From positions 1 through 7,762 of the forward strand of contig JAHHTR010000099.1 of the NCBI GenBank assembly GCA_020024515.1: DNA of 7,762 bases, in the 5' to 3' direction. This stretch comes from Angelakisella sp. Its GTDB lineage: Bacteria; Bacillota; Clostridia; Oscillospirales; Ruminococcaceae. Position 1 is the stretch's first letter; each line of letters begins with the position of its first letter. Below, one piece after another: positions 1 to 5,731 of the stretch. The notes under the pieces were generated by a model, which was not told where the DNA came from, did not search any database, and saw only the letters and a list, made by a program, of their open reading frames with translations. A program made the translations under genes and the position numbers.

Positions 1-359
1 CTGTTCCATAGGTAGCGGCTACAGTAGGCGCTACCTTTAACGGTCCGTTATATCTGCAGTCTTTGCCGTGATTATCAAAAAGCACCGGTGAATTATTACC
101 GCTCATACCGGCTGACGATGTTATTGTGGGACATAGACCTTTACAGATTTCGGCATTGCTTTGCTGTGTTGCCATAACAATAGGTTGATGCCCGCTCATG
201 CTCGCCTTTAATGTACCTGTCATATCATCACATATATCCATCCTTTCTCCGCCTTGATCACACAGACAAAGCGTTGACCGACTGTTACTGTCCGTTAAGG
301 TATACGTTATTACGCCTGCCTGTATTTCCAGAGCTGTTTTAAGTTGTATTGGCAGCTCC
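1..359 (-). pseudogene. C-terminal part of DNA cytosine methyltransferase, out of frame
   Basis: This stretch carries the continuation of the methyltransferase that starts near 1103, but in a different frame. From about 316 to the left edge one minus-strand frame is open and reads VITYTLTDSNSRSTLCLC, later TGTLKASMSGHQPIVMATQQ and SAGMSGNNSPVLFDNHG. This Ser/Gly/Asn-rich sequence is what I remember between motif VIII and the target-recognition region in phage and ICE-borne cytosine methyltransferases. The frame of the upstream part runs on past its TAA at 360-362 as GAANTT, meets a second TAA at 339-341, then gives NSSGNTG and would rejoin the open frame if one base near 317 were removed. Motifs IX and X would lie beyond the window. 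No ribosome site for a separate start was seen, so I read it as the lost tail of a broken gene. Confidence 0.75.
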
Positions 360-1103
360 TTATCTCTCGCTTTCGCGCGTCTTAAAATTCCCAAACAGGC
401 TGTCTTGCTTAAATAATATTTCGGGAGCGGTAAGACCTCCAAAATCTGCGACAAGGAAGATTCTACGGCGACGTTGGGCGACTCCCCAGTATTGAGCGTT
501 GAGGACTCTCCAAGCCAAGCTGAATTCGTTTCCCAATATGATTGCCCCAGCAGATTTCCATGCCCTGTCGTCAGGTCGAGGAACATAACGGGAGCTGTCC
601 TTAATGCGGACAATTTCTTCAAGGACGGCGCGAAAGTCCTCTCCCTCTGAGCTTGAGAAAGCTCCGGGGACGTTTTCCCAGACCATATATCTTGGTCGAA
701 TAAGCTTAACTGTCTCAGAGCACCCTCTCTTGTCACTTCGTGACAATTCACCTTGTGGGATACCTCGTTTTTCATCTGCATATCTCATCTCCTTTACTAT
801 ACGTGTTTGTTCCATAAAAAGACCTGAACGTTCACCGTCAAGTCCGGCCCGTTTTCCCGCAACCGACAAATCCTGACAGGGTGAACCGCCACATATTATA
901 TCGACAGGTGGCAGAGTAGCCCCGTTAAGTTTGGTTATATCACCAACGTGAATCATATTCGGAAATCTTATCTTTGTCACTTCTATCGGAAATACTTCTA
1001 TTTCACTTGCCCATATCGGAACAATACCGTTGCGTATTGCCGCCAACGGAAATCCTCCTATACCGTCAAACAAGCTTCCCATAGTTATCATTGTTATCCA
1101 CAT
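360..1103 (-). pseudogene. DNA (cytosine-5-)-methyltransferase, N-terminal catalytic part, truncated
   Basis: The product would transfer a methyl group from S-adenosylmethionine to C5 of cytosine. Catalytic motifs are clear and in order: motif I FDGIGGF (residues 12-18, AdoMet binding), motif IV GGSPCQ with the catalytic Cys76, motif VI ENV (143-145) and motif VIII QRRRR (210-214). The frame stops at residue 247, before the target-recognition region and motifs IX and X, so this piece alone should be inactive. The remainder is found out of frame at 1-359. The first ATG (1103) touches its only Shine-Dalgarno-like sequence (GAAAGGA), so ATG at 1091, still ahead of motif I, is the more likely start. 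It begins 8 to 20 bases after the TrbL-like gene and is probably co-transcribed with it. Residues about 112-131 look like an insertion carrying an inverted repeat. Such methylases are common ICE and prophage cargo. Confidence 0.85.
730..746. repeat. Perfect inverted repeat inside the methyltransferase gene
   Basis: TTGTCAC at 730-736 and GTGACAA at 740-746 are exact complements around a 3-base spacer. On the coding strand the surrounding DNA encodes PQGELSRSDKRGC, a stretch between KEMR and RPRYMVWENV that is longer than I recall in related enzymes. It resembles small palindromic repeats that insert in frame into genes. Origin as a mobile repeat is inference; the inverted repeat is read directly. 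Confidence 0.5.
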
Positions 1104-1111
1104 CCTTTCTC

Positions 1112-2011
1112 TTATTTAGCCACTGCTTGCGTTATGGTTCTTGTTGTGTTTACTGCCGCTTGGGCGGTATAAACTGCGTTCATCATATTTGCCTTTGTCG
1201 AAGTATCAAGTCCGAATGCCCCGGCAATTCTCGGAACTTCACCTGCGGCAAGCATAAGTCCGAGTCCAAGCAAACAATGTTCCCTTAAAACCATAAGTCC
1301 TGCCGTAAGTATTGTCGCTTGTAAAAATGTTGTCAGACATAAGCCTACTGTTTGCTTGCACCACTGAATAAATCCATCATAATACCCCCTTGGAACAGAA
1401 AACATATATAAACTTCCCACAGCAATTTGTATAAGTAAAATACCACTGCGTTTAAGGTTTGAAAAGAATACCTTTATTACCGCATATCCCATCATAATAA
1501 TGATGAATAACATAAAAATAGGATTTGTAATTGCTGACAATCCTCCGAATATACCCGATCCCATTATATTTTCCATAGTGTTTGAGGCGAGAGCTTCAAC
1601 AAAACCGTTTGCCACTTCACCGAAGCTGTTTCCATAGCCCGTAATACCTGATGTCAAACGGCTTTGCAAATTAATTGACAATTCAAATAATCTGACGGGA
1701 ACAACAGTAAACAGTGAAACAGCCATAAAGCCTTTGACAGCGTTTAAGAGTGATTCTTTGATACTGCCTTTGCCTGTTTGGTAATCAATTCCTGTTTCAA
1801 AGCACGATACAACAAGTCCTATAACATACAGAGTCCACGCAAAATACGAAAAGAACAAAACAATACTTTGCACCCAAGTCATATTAAACAATTCCATTCC
1901 CATATTTCCCATTTGCGAAAAGAAGTTTCCCAAAAATCCCACTGTCTGACTGTATACCCAATCAATAAGCTGCTTCATTATAGTTTCCAAAACAAAATCC
2001 CATATAAACAA
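1112..2011 (-). CDS. TrbL/VirB6-like conjugal transfer membrane protein
   Basis: Likely polytopic inner channel component of the ICE type IV secretion (mating-pair) apparatus, located in the cytoplasmic membrane. Of 299 residues, hydrophobic segments lie at about 47-71, 93-108, 162-184, 188-206 and 222-256, with a polar loop at about 110-160 and an Ala/Thr-rich tail. The opening FIWDFVLETI and the stretch SIVLFFSYFAWTLYVIGLVVS match what I remember of TrbL-family proteins in Tn1549-like elements of Clostridia, including their length near 300. The start is TTG at 2011, preceded by AGGTG at a short spacing; family resemblance begins at this residue, which favours it over ATG at 1978. A strong terminator ends only about 10 bases before the ribosome site, so expression depends on read-through or an unseen promoter. 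The methyltransferase gene follows immediately. Confidence 0.85.
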   Translation of the reverse strand: MFIWDFVLETIMKQLIDWVYSQTVGFLGNFFSQMGNMGMELFNMTWVQSIVLFFSYFAWTLYVIGLVVSCFETGIDYQTGKGSIKESLLNAVKGFMAVSLFTVVPVRLFELSINLQSRLTSGITGYGNSFGEVANGFVEALASNTMENIMGSGIFGGLSAITNPIFMLFIIIMMGYAVIKVFFSNLKRSGILLIQIAVGSLYMFSVPRGYYDGFIQWCKQTVGLCLTTFLQATILTAGLMVLREHCLLGLGLMLAAGEVPRIAGAFGLDTSTKANMMNAVYTAQAAVNTTRTITQAVAK

Positions 2012-2030
2012 AGTATCACCTGCTTTCTAT

Positions 2031-2062
2031 AAAAAAATAAGGATAGGCATTTGACCTATCCT
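2031..2062 (-). terminator. Rho-independent terminator between the DUF6809-like gene and the TrbL-like gene
   Basis: On the minus strand AGGATAGG (2062-2055) and CCTATCCT (2047-2040) form a perfect 8-bp stem with a 7-base loop, followed directly by TTATTTTTTT (2039-2031). This is a canonical intrinsic terminator 13 bases after the stop codon at 2075. It also lies almost on top of the ribosome site of the next gene, which starts at 2011. That leaves no room for a promoter between them. Confidence 0.85.
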
Positions 2063-2074
2063 ATGTAATATTGA

Positions 2075-2338
2075 TTATTTACCGTATACTTGTAAAATTA
2101 CTCTCGCTCTTGTTTTAAAGCCATCAGTAAAGTTTTCTTCACCTGTCAGTATAATTAATTTTGAGCAACAACTTATAATATCATCCAGTATAATCTGCTG
2201 TTCTTCATTTAATTGTTCATTTAATTTTTCTGTTAAATCAGCCGGTTGCTGTTGGGTTTTCTGATATTCACTACCTTGAACTAGATCTTTTTCGCATGGG
2301 CAAATGTTGCCATAATATATATCACTCAATATCTGCAT
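2075..2338 (-). CDS. Small DUF6809-like protein of unknown function
   Basis: An 87-residue soluble protein with no signal peptide or membrane segment. The opening QILSDIYYGNICPCEKD, the run of Glu/Gln-rich helix in the middle and the ending DGFKTRARVILQVY are the pattern I associate with DUF6809-type small proteins of Clostridia; function is unknown. The C-terminal half (about 35-85) is predicted by eye to be helical. It starts at ATG 2338 with AGGTG about 8 bases upstream and overlaps the 3' end of the ribbon-helix-helix gene by 17 bases in another frame, so the two are almost certainly translated from one message, probably with coupling. It is the last gene before the terminator at 2031-2062. 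Confidence 0.7.
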   Translation of the reverse strand: MQILSDIYYGNICPCEKDLVQGSEYQKTQQQPADLTEKLNEQLNEEQQIILDDIISCCSKLIILTGEENFTDGFKTRARVILQVYGK

Positions 2339-2510
2339 CGTCTTTCACCTGTTCGTTGTTTTGTATTGGCGCTAACTCATCAAGAGCTTTTATAATCAGC
2401 TCTGTTATGAATGCTTTTTGAGTTAGATGAGGAACGCTGTCCACATATTCCTTTAATCTTTGAAACAGACTGTCTTCGATTTGAATTGCGAGTGTTTTAA
2501 TTTGATTCAT
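2322..2510 (-). CDS. Possible short form of the ribbon-helix-helix protein from an internal start
   Basis: ATG at 2510, codon 50 of the longer frame, is preceded by AAGGAG (2525-2520) at a 9-base spacing, a near-ideal Shine-Dalgarno site. Initiation there would give a 62-residue protein containing only the second ribbon-helix-helix unit and the acidic tail. Coding for LKERK alone does not require this exact ribosome site. Whether it is used in the cell is inference. Confidence 0.45.
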   Translation of the reverse strand: MNQIKTLAIQIEDSLFQRLKEYVDSVPHLTQKAFITELIIKALDELAPIQNNEQVKDDADIE

Positions 2511-2657
2511 ATTTTTTCTCTCCTTTAATTCATAATATTCGGTTATTATTTTTTCAACATATTGATTTAGTGTCAATCTGCTTTCATCCTTACTTGATGT
2601 GACCTTATTATGTAATTCAATAGGTATAAGGGCGCATAAGCTTTTTGTTTCTGCCAT
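2322..2657 (-). CDS. Tandem ribbon-helix-helix (CopG/Arc-like) protein
   Basis: A 111-residue protein with two similar units. Unit 1: strand-like KSLCALIPI (about 5-13) followed by helix LTLNQYVEKIITEYYEL (28-44). Unit 2: strand-like KTLAIQIED (54-62), helix SLFQRLKEYV, then LTQKAFITELIIKALDEL (78-95). Each has the short-strand plus two-helix pattern of ribbon-helix-helix DNA-binding folds, which normally dimerise through the strand; here one chain carries both. The tail (96-111) is acidic. I recall similar two-unit proteins in clostridial ICEs. ATG 2657 has AGAGGTG well placed. An in-frame ATG at 2510 has an even better site and would yield unit 2 alone. Likely a regulator of element genes; the operator is not known, although an inverted repeat lies just upstream at 2671-2693. 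Confidence 0.7.
   Translation of the reverse strand: MAETKSLCALIPIELHNKVTSSKDESRLTLNQYVEKIITEYYELKERKNMNQIKTLAIQIEDSLFQRLKEYVDSVPHLTQKAFITELIIKALDELAPIQNNEQVKDDADIE
2520..2525 (-). promoter_or_regulatory. Internal ribosome binding site
   Basis: AAGGAG on the minus strand, 9 bases before the in-frame ATG at 2510, lies inside the ribbon-helix-helix gene. It is at least as strong as the site in front of the full-length start at 2657. Confidence 0.55.
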
Positions 2658-2670
2658 TTAATTCACCTCT

Positions 2671-2693
2671 TTGCTTTATATTTTGTAAAGCAA
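2671..2693 (-). promoter_or_regulatory. Inverted repeat in the leader of the ribbon-helix-helix gene
   Basis: On the minus strand TTGCTTTA and TAAAGCAA are perfect 8-base arms around a 7-base spacer, ending directly at the ribosome site AGAGGTG of the gene starting at 2657. It has no T-tract, so it is not a terminator. It could be an operator for autoregulation or an RNA hairpin that limits translation. The 106-base gap after the DUF3852 gene has no convincing promoter, only a weak TTGTTG/TAAAAT pair at 16-base spacing. Confidence 0.4.
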
Positions 2694-2763
2694 GTATATT
2701 ATTAACAGCATTTTAAAGCTATACCCAATATCAACAATTAATCATATTTATTTTTTTAATTTA

Positions 2764-3102
2764 TTACATTCCCAAAATAGTCCAAATATATGTTGGCGCA
2801 GTAATTGTAAATATCAGACAAGCGAATAGAATAGCCGGTCCTGTCCACTCAAATTGTCCACTTTTTCGATAATCAAAATATGCCGTACCTAATTTAGCAA
2901 AGAAAAAGACAGCCAAAATCAGATCTATTGCCGGAAATATAACCTTATTTACAACAGTTTTAATTTGTGATGAAGCATCTTTCCATGTGCTTTCAATAGC
3001 GCCTGCCACATCTCCTGTGCCTGCCGCAAAAGCAGTAGCGCTGAAAATAAGGCATACGAACAATGTTATAGCAAGACAGAGTATTAGTTTTTTGTTTTTC
3101 AT
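2764..3102 (-). CDS. DUF3852-type VirB2/TrbC-like small membrane protein
   Basis: A 112-residue protein with a signal peptide (1 to about 27, positive MKNKK then a hydrophobic core ending SATAFAA), a short helix (DVAGAIESTWKDASSQIK), and two hydrophobic segments at about 53-75 and 88-110 separated by YFDYRKSGQFEW. That layout, and the wording of the middle and last segments, match the DUF3852 family of clostridial ICEs. The size and two-helix form are those of VirB2/TrbC pilin-like subunits, so it likely forms part of the mating channel or pilus in the envelope. ATG 3102 follows AAAGGA. It begins 23 bases after the large secreted protein gene with no terminator between, so both probably share the promoter near 4966-4994. 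It ends in two consecutive TAA codons. Confidence 0.82.
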   Translation of the reverse strand: MKNKKLILCLAITLFVCLIFSATAFAAGTGDVAGAIESTWKDASSQIKTVVNKVIFPAIDLILAVFFFAKLGTAYFDYRKSGQFEWTGPAILFACLIFTITAPTYIWTILGM

Positions 3103-3125
3103 AATAAAATTATCCTTTCTTTGTT

Positions 3126-4862
3126 TTAATCATTTTTTTGCGGACCTATGTGCCAGTCATCCCATAGATTTCCGTCAATATACAACGAATCACTTAAATT
3201 CACAGACAACATACCATCCGGAGTCCAGCAGTCAATTACCCAAGTATTAACTGTATAATCACCATCCGGAAACCAAATGGGCGTAAAATGCGTTCGGTTT
3301 TTATATGTGGAATATTTATTTTGTTTGAACTCAAAGCCACTGCCTATTCTGTCAAGCAATCTCCAATAATTCTCATAATTAAATTCAGGGAAATAGCTGA
3401 CTGCATTTTGAGAACGGGTGACGGCAGAACGGTTATTGGTATGATAGGTTACCGATACATTTTGATTTATCCCATATCCGCTTTTCATTGTTTTGCCATT
3501 GGATGTGGGATTTTTGGAATCACATTTGATACTCATATTTGCCGATATATTCGCATAATAGTTAAGAGACTCAAATTCCCACCATCCTTCATCTTCCCAG
3601 TTCGAAATCCAAACATCTTTCGAATGCCAATTACCATTGGAATCTTGCCAATGATGAGTTTTGTAATATCCGTTATCAACCATATGTTTATGCCATTTGG
3701 GCTTCCAAACTGACCAAGAAGCGCTTGTCCTTTCAGCTCTTATGGGAATACTTGACTGCGTAAAACTGTCGTTTCTGTCATCGGCTGTCGGATTTGGAGG
3801 AGGATTTTGATTCAAATCCTCTATTTTACAATTAATTGTAGCTTTTTCGGGACTTCCGGGCCCTTTTACAGATACACTAATAACTATATTTTTAGGCGTT
3901 CGTGGAGTATGCCATTTTACCCAAACCAATTGCGAATCTCCTTCAGGATAATAAACATTACTTACATTATACGTTCGTCCTTCAATATTAAAGCTGACAG
4001 TTGTTGGATTCTTTGGATCTGATTGCCCACCTGAAACGGTTACTGCTGTTATAACATCAGTATCAACACGATATATATAGTCGTAAGATGAAATTGTCGG
4101 CTTATCTCCATCTTCATTTGGAGAAAAATCATCAAAACGAACAGTACCTATACCTAAATAATTTATTATTTCAGAACTGTTTACAAATCTGTTGGTTGAA
4201 CCTGTCCAAGAGCCAAAGCCAATTTCATCGTACTCTAAAAACATAGCCAAAGGTAGATTTTTATGTGTTAGATTTCCCAAAACTTTTCTGACAAGACCAT
4301 TTTTCATGGTATCAAACATAGCTGCTTCGGTTGCTGTAAAAGCAAATTTTTGTCCTGCATATGTGAAATATGCAATAGGTTCTATCATAAGAACATAATC
4401 CCCATTTATTAATTTGTCATATGGAAAACCTATTTTTTCAGAGATATATTTGATTGAACCTTCACTGCAAAAATATTCTTTTACTGCTGAAATATTACTG
4501 AACCCATCAGAAGATATTATTTTAGGAATAGGATTATCAACATCAATAGGATTATATCCACTTGTTTTTAGAGATAATTTTTTTCCATTCCTATAATTTA
4601 TTTTATTGACACCACCACTGTGTAAGACTTTTCCTGTATAATTTACATTTGTAAAGTCCAAACTTCTAAGCATAGGTGAGTTCGTGTTTTTATCAACAAC
4701 AGTTACCCTGACACCTTCATTTCCTATATTCCAAAAGTTTTCTTTTGAAGCATCTTCCATTCCTCCACCGCCGCCATCCATATTTCCATCAGCGGCATAC
4801 GCTATTGTTATGAGCATGCACAAACTCAATAACAAACAAATTATTTGTTTGATTATTTTCAA
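3126..4862 (-). CDS. Large secreted protein, Athe_2463-domain type
   Basis: A 578-residue exported protein. Signal peptide 1-23 ends AYA before ADGN; a Gly run follows (30-34). Residues about 41-245 (EGVRVTVV, LMIEPIAYFTYAG, KNLPLAMFLEYDEIGFGSW, IGTVRF) match what I recall as the Athe_2463 domain found on clostridial ICEs. About 265-350 looks like a beta-rich, Ig-like unit (VTAVTVS, VSFNIEG, VISVSVKGPG). A Pro-rich linker (352-362) leads to a Trp/Tyr/His-rich region (380-432) and a beta-rich end closing with DDWHIGPQ. No LPXTG motif or C-terminal membrane anchor is present, so it is released or bound to partners. The start is TTG at 4862 with AAAGGAG seven bases upstream. It sits between Tad-like genes and the pilin-like gene, suggesting a surface or adhesive role in mating; the function is unproven. 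Confidence 0.8.
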   Translation of the reverse strand: MKIIKQIICLLLSLCMLITIAYAADGNMDGGGGGMEDASKENFWNIGNEGVRVTVVDKNTNSPMLRSLDFTNVNYTGKVLHSGGVNKINYRNGKKLSLKTSGYNPIDVDNPIPKIISSDGFSNISAVKEYFCSEGSIKYISEKIGFPYDKLINGDYVLMIEPIAYFTYAGQKFAFTATEAAMFDTMKNGLVRKVLGNLTHKNLPLAMFLEYDEIGFGSWTGSTNRFVNSSEIINYLGIGTVRFDDFSPNEDGDKPTISSYDYIYRVDTDVITAVTVSGGQSDPKNPTTVSFNIEGRTYNVSNVYYPEGDSQLVWVKWHTPRTPKNIVISVSVKGPGSPEKATINCKIEDLNQNPPPNPTADDRNDSFTQSSIPIRAERTSASWSVWKPKWHKHMVDNGYYKTHHWQDSNGNWHSKDVWISNWEDEGWWEFESLNYYANISANMSIKCDSKNPTSNGKTMKSGYGINQNVSVTYHTNNRSAVTRSQNAVSYFPEFNYENYWRLLDRIGSGFEFKQNKYSTYKNRTHFTPIWFPDGDYTVNTWVIDCWTPDGMLSVNLSDSLYIDGNLWDDWHIGPQKND

Positions 4863-4883
4863 AAATATTCTCCTTTCAAATAT

Positions 4884-4938
4884 TTAATAAATAAAAACGA
4901 AGCTGTGACAAAATTTTAATTTCATCATAGCTTCGTTT
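4884..4938 (-). terminator. Terminator-like hairpin in the leader of the secreted protein gene
   Basis: On the minus strand a 14-bp stem with one G-U pair (arms 4938-4925 and 4908-4895, ten outer pairs perfect) encloses a 16-base loop and runs into TTTTTATTTATT. It lies downstream of the promoter at 4966-4994 and upstream of the ribosome site near 4870, so it may act as an attenuator as well as ending read-through from the lipoprotein gene. A 14-codon frame (4928-4884) crosses the hairpin but lacks a clear ribosome site. Confidence 0.6.
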
Positions 4939-4965
4939 ATAAATTATGTGTGTTATTTTTTAAAG

Positions 4966-4994
4966 ATTATATGTTTTAAATTAGAGTCTGTCAG
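4966..4994 (-). promoter_or_regulatory. Sigma-A type promoter for the secreted protein and pilin-like genes
   Basis: Minus strand CTGACA (4994-4989), a 17-base spacer, then a consensus TATAAT (4971-4966). Only one base of twelve departs from consensus. Transcription would begin near 4959, giving a leader of about 97 bases before the TTG at 4862. The intergenic stretch 4863-5098 holds this promoter and the hairpin and no further gene. Confidence 0.65.
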
Positions 4995-5098
4995 ATATAA
5001 GTGTTAGTATTAAATAATCCAATAAAAACATCTCTCTTGATAAATTGATAACATAGACCTATCAGTTAATATAATTTAAGTAAGTTAAACAAATTAAA

Positions 5099-5380
5099 TT
5101 ATCTTTGTTTATCAGATTCTTTTACCTTAATCCATTGAACATATGCCCATTGAATATCTTCACTGTTAATTGTATTTTCATTAATGGGTGTACCACATTG
5201 TAGATATACGTAGAAATCAGGAATACTATCCAGTACAGTTTTTGCGTACATTTTACAACCTGCAAGACCTGTATCATTTGCTTGTTCTTCAGTTAATTCT
5301 CTTAAATAAGAATATCCATCAGGTAGCTCATTTACAGGTATATATGGAGCAACATAATTTTGTCCAGACATATTAATCAT
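5099..5380 (-). CDS. Downstream fragment of the lipoprotein (93 residues)
   Basis: This is the body of the lipoprotein without signal peptide or lipobox. The ATG at 5380 overlaps the TAA that ends the upstream fragment (stop at 5375-5373), so translational re-initiation is possible, but the product would stay in the cytoplasm and there is no good ribosome site of its own. It contains YIPVNELPDGYSYLRELT, then GCKMYAKTVLDSIPDFYVYLQ and IQWAYVQWIKVKESD. Function unknown. Confidence 0.45.
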   Translation of the reverse strand: MINMSGQNYVAPYIPVNELPDGYSYLRELTEEQANDTGLAGCKMYAKTVLDSIPDFYVYLQCGTPINENTINSEDIQWAYVQWIKVKESDKQR

Positions 5381-5401
5381 TGCCAGACATATTAATCATT
5401 G
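5364..5401. repeat. 19-bp direct tandem duplication
   Basis: The unit CCAGACATATTAATCATTG occurs twice with no gap (5364-5382 and 5383-5401). Nineteen is not a multiple of three, so it shifts the reading frame of the lipoprotein gene it lies in. Removing either copy restores one continuous frame. Confidence 0.95.
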
Positions 5402-5556
5402 GTGGTAAATCGCCTGTTTCATTGTCAGATATTTCTGCTTTGCCACATCCCACAAGACTTAAAACTACAACTACTGTCAATAATAATGAAACTATTTTTT
5501 TCATACAAATTACTCCTTTTCTGAAATCTTTCCCCAATATTGATTTGTTTAACTGA

Positions 5557-5586
5557 ATTATAACACAGATAATTTATCTCAATCAA
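5557..5586 (-). promoter_or_regulatory. Promoter of the lipoprotein gene, with a palindrome in its spacer
   Basis: Minus strand TTGATT (5586-5581), an 18-base spacer, then consensus TATAAT (5562-5557). Transcription would start near 5550, about 46 bases before ATG 5504. The spacer contains AGATAAATTATCT (5579-5567), a 13-base palindrome with 6-base arms, which could be a repressor site. AT-richness makes chance palindromes common, so the operator idea is weak. Confidence 0.5.
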
Positions 5587-5700
5587 AAATGATTCTATCT
5601 TGTTTACATTCTTATAAAACACTTGTTTATTATATTGAATTTTATTTTTAGATCTATAATAAAGCCTTATACCTATATATTAATATAATAGAAAAAAGTT

Positions 5701-5716
5701 TATTGTAGATACAATA
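5701..5716. repeat. 16-bp palindrome downstream of the Pro-rich protein gene
   Basis: TATTGTA and TACAATA flank two bases. Read on the minus strand it lies 15 bases after the stop codon at 5732 and is followed by AAACTTTTTT, so it could be a weak terminator; its all-AT-type stem and tiny loop make this uncertain. It could equally be a protein-binding site. The rest of 5505-5731 holds the lipoprotein promoter and no gene. Confidence 0.35.
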
Positions 5717-5731
5717 TATTTGATAAGATTT

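Larger units (their letters stand above)
5099..5504 (-). pseudogene. Small lipoprotein gene split by a 19-bp duplication
   Basis: From ATG 5504 (AAAGGAG upstream) the frame encodes a lipoprotein signal: MKK, a Leu/Val core and lipobox LVGC with Cys20, then a short acidic stretch to PPMINMSG, where it hits TAA at 5375-5373 after 43 residues. The second frame, 5099-5380, begins MINMSGQNYVAPYIPVNE. The two join exactly if one copy of the 19-bp direct repeat at 5364-5401 is removed, restoring a 128-residue lipoprotein. The intact form would be anchored to the outer face of the membrane. I recognise no family for its body, which has two Cys residues in conserved-looking settings (LAGCKMY, YLQCGTP). 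It has its own promoter (5557-5586). The break may be real, phase-variable or a sequencing error. Confidence 0.8.

Noticed and set aside
339..362. TAA read as glutamine (altered genetic code)
   Set aside because: Several other genes in the window end with TAA at family-typical lengths, and the methyltransferase also needs a frameshift, so decay is the simpler reading.
604..1288. Open frames on the plus strand opposite the methyltransferase and the TrbL-like gene
   Set aside because: They are antisense to genes with clear family motifs and have no plausible domains.
3288..4887. Several plus-strand frames of 60-140 codons opposite the large secreted protein
   Set aside because: No ribosome sites or recognisable domains; the minus frame has a signal peptide and family matches.
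5425..5622. 65-residue minus-strand frame overlapping the lipoprotein start
   Set aside because: It runs in a different frame through the promoter and signal peptide coding region and has no ribosome site; the lipoprotein frame from 5504 explains the DNA.
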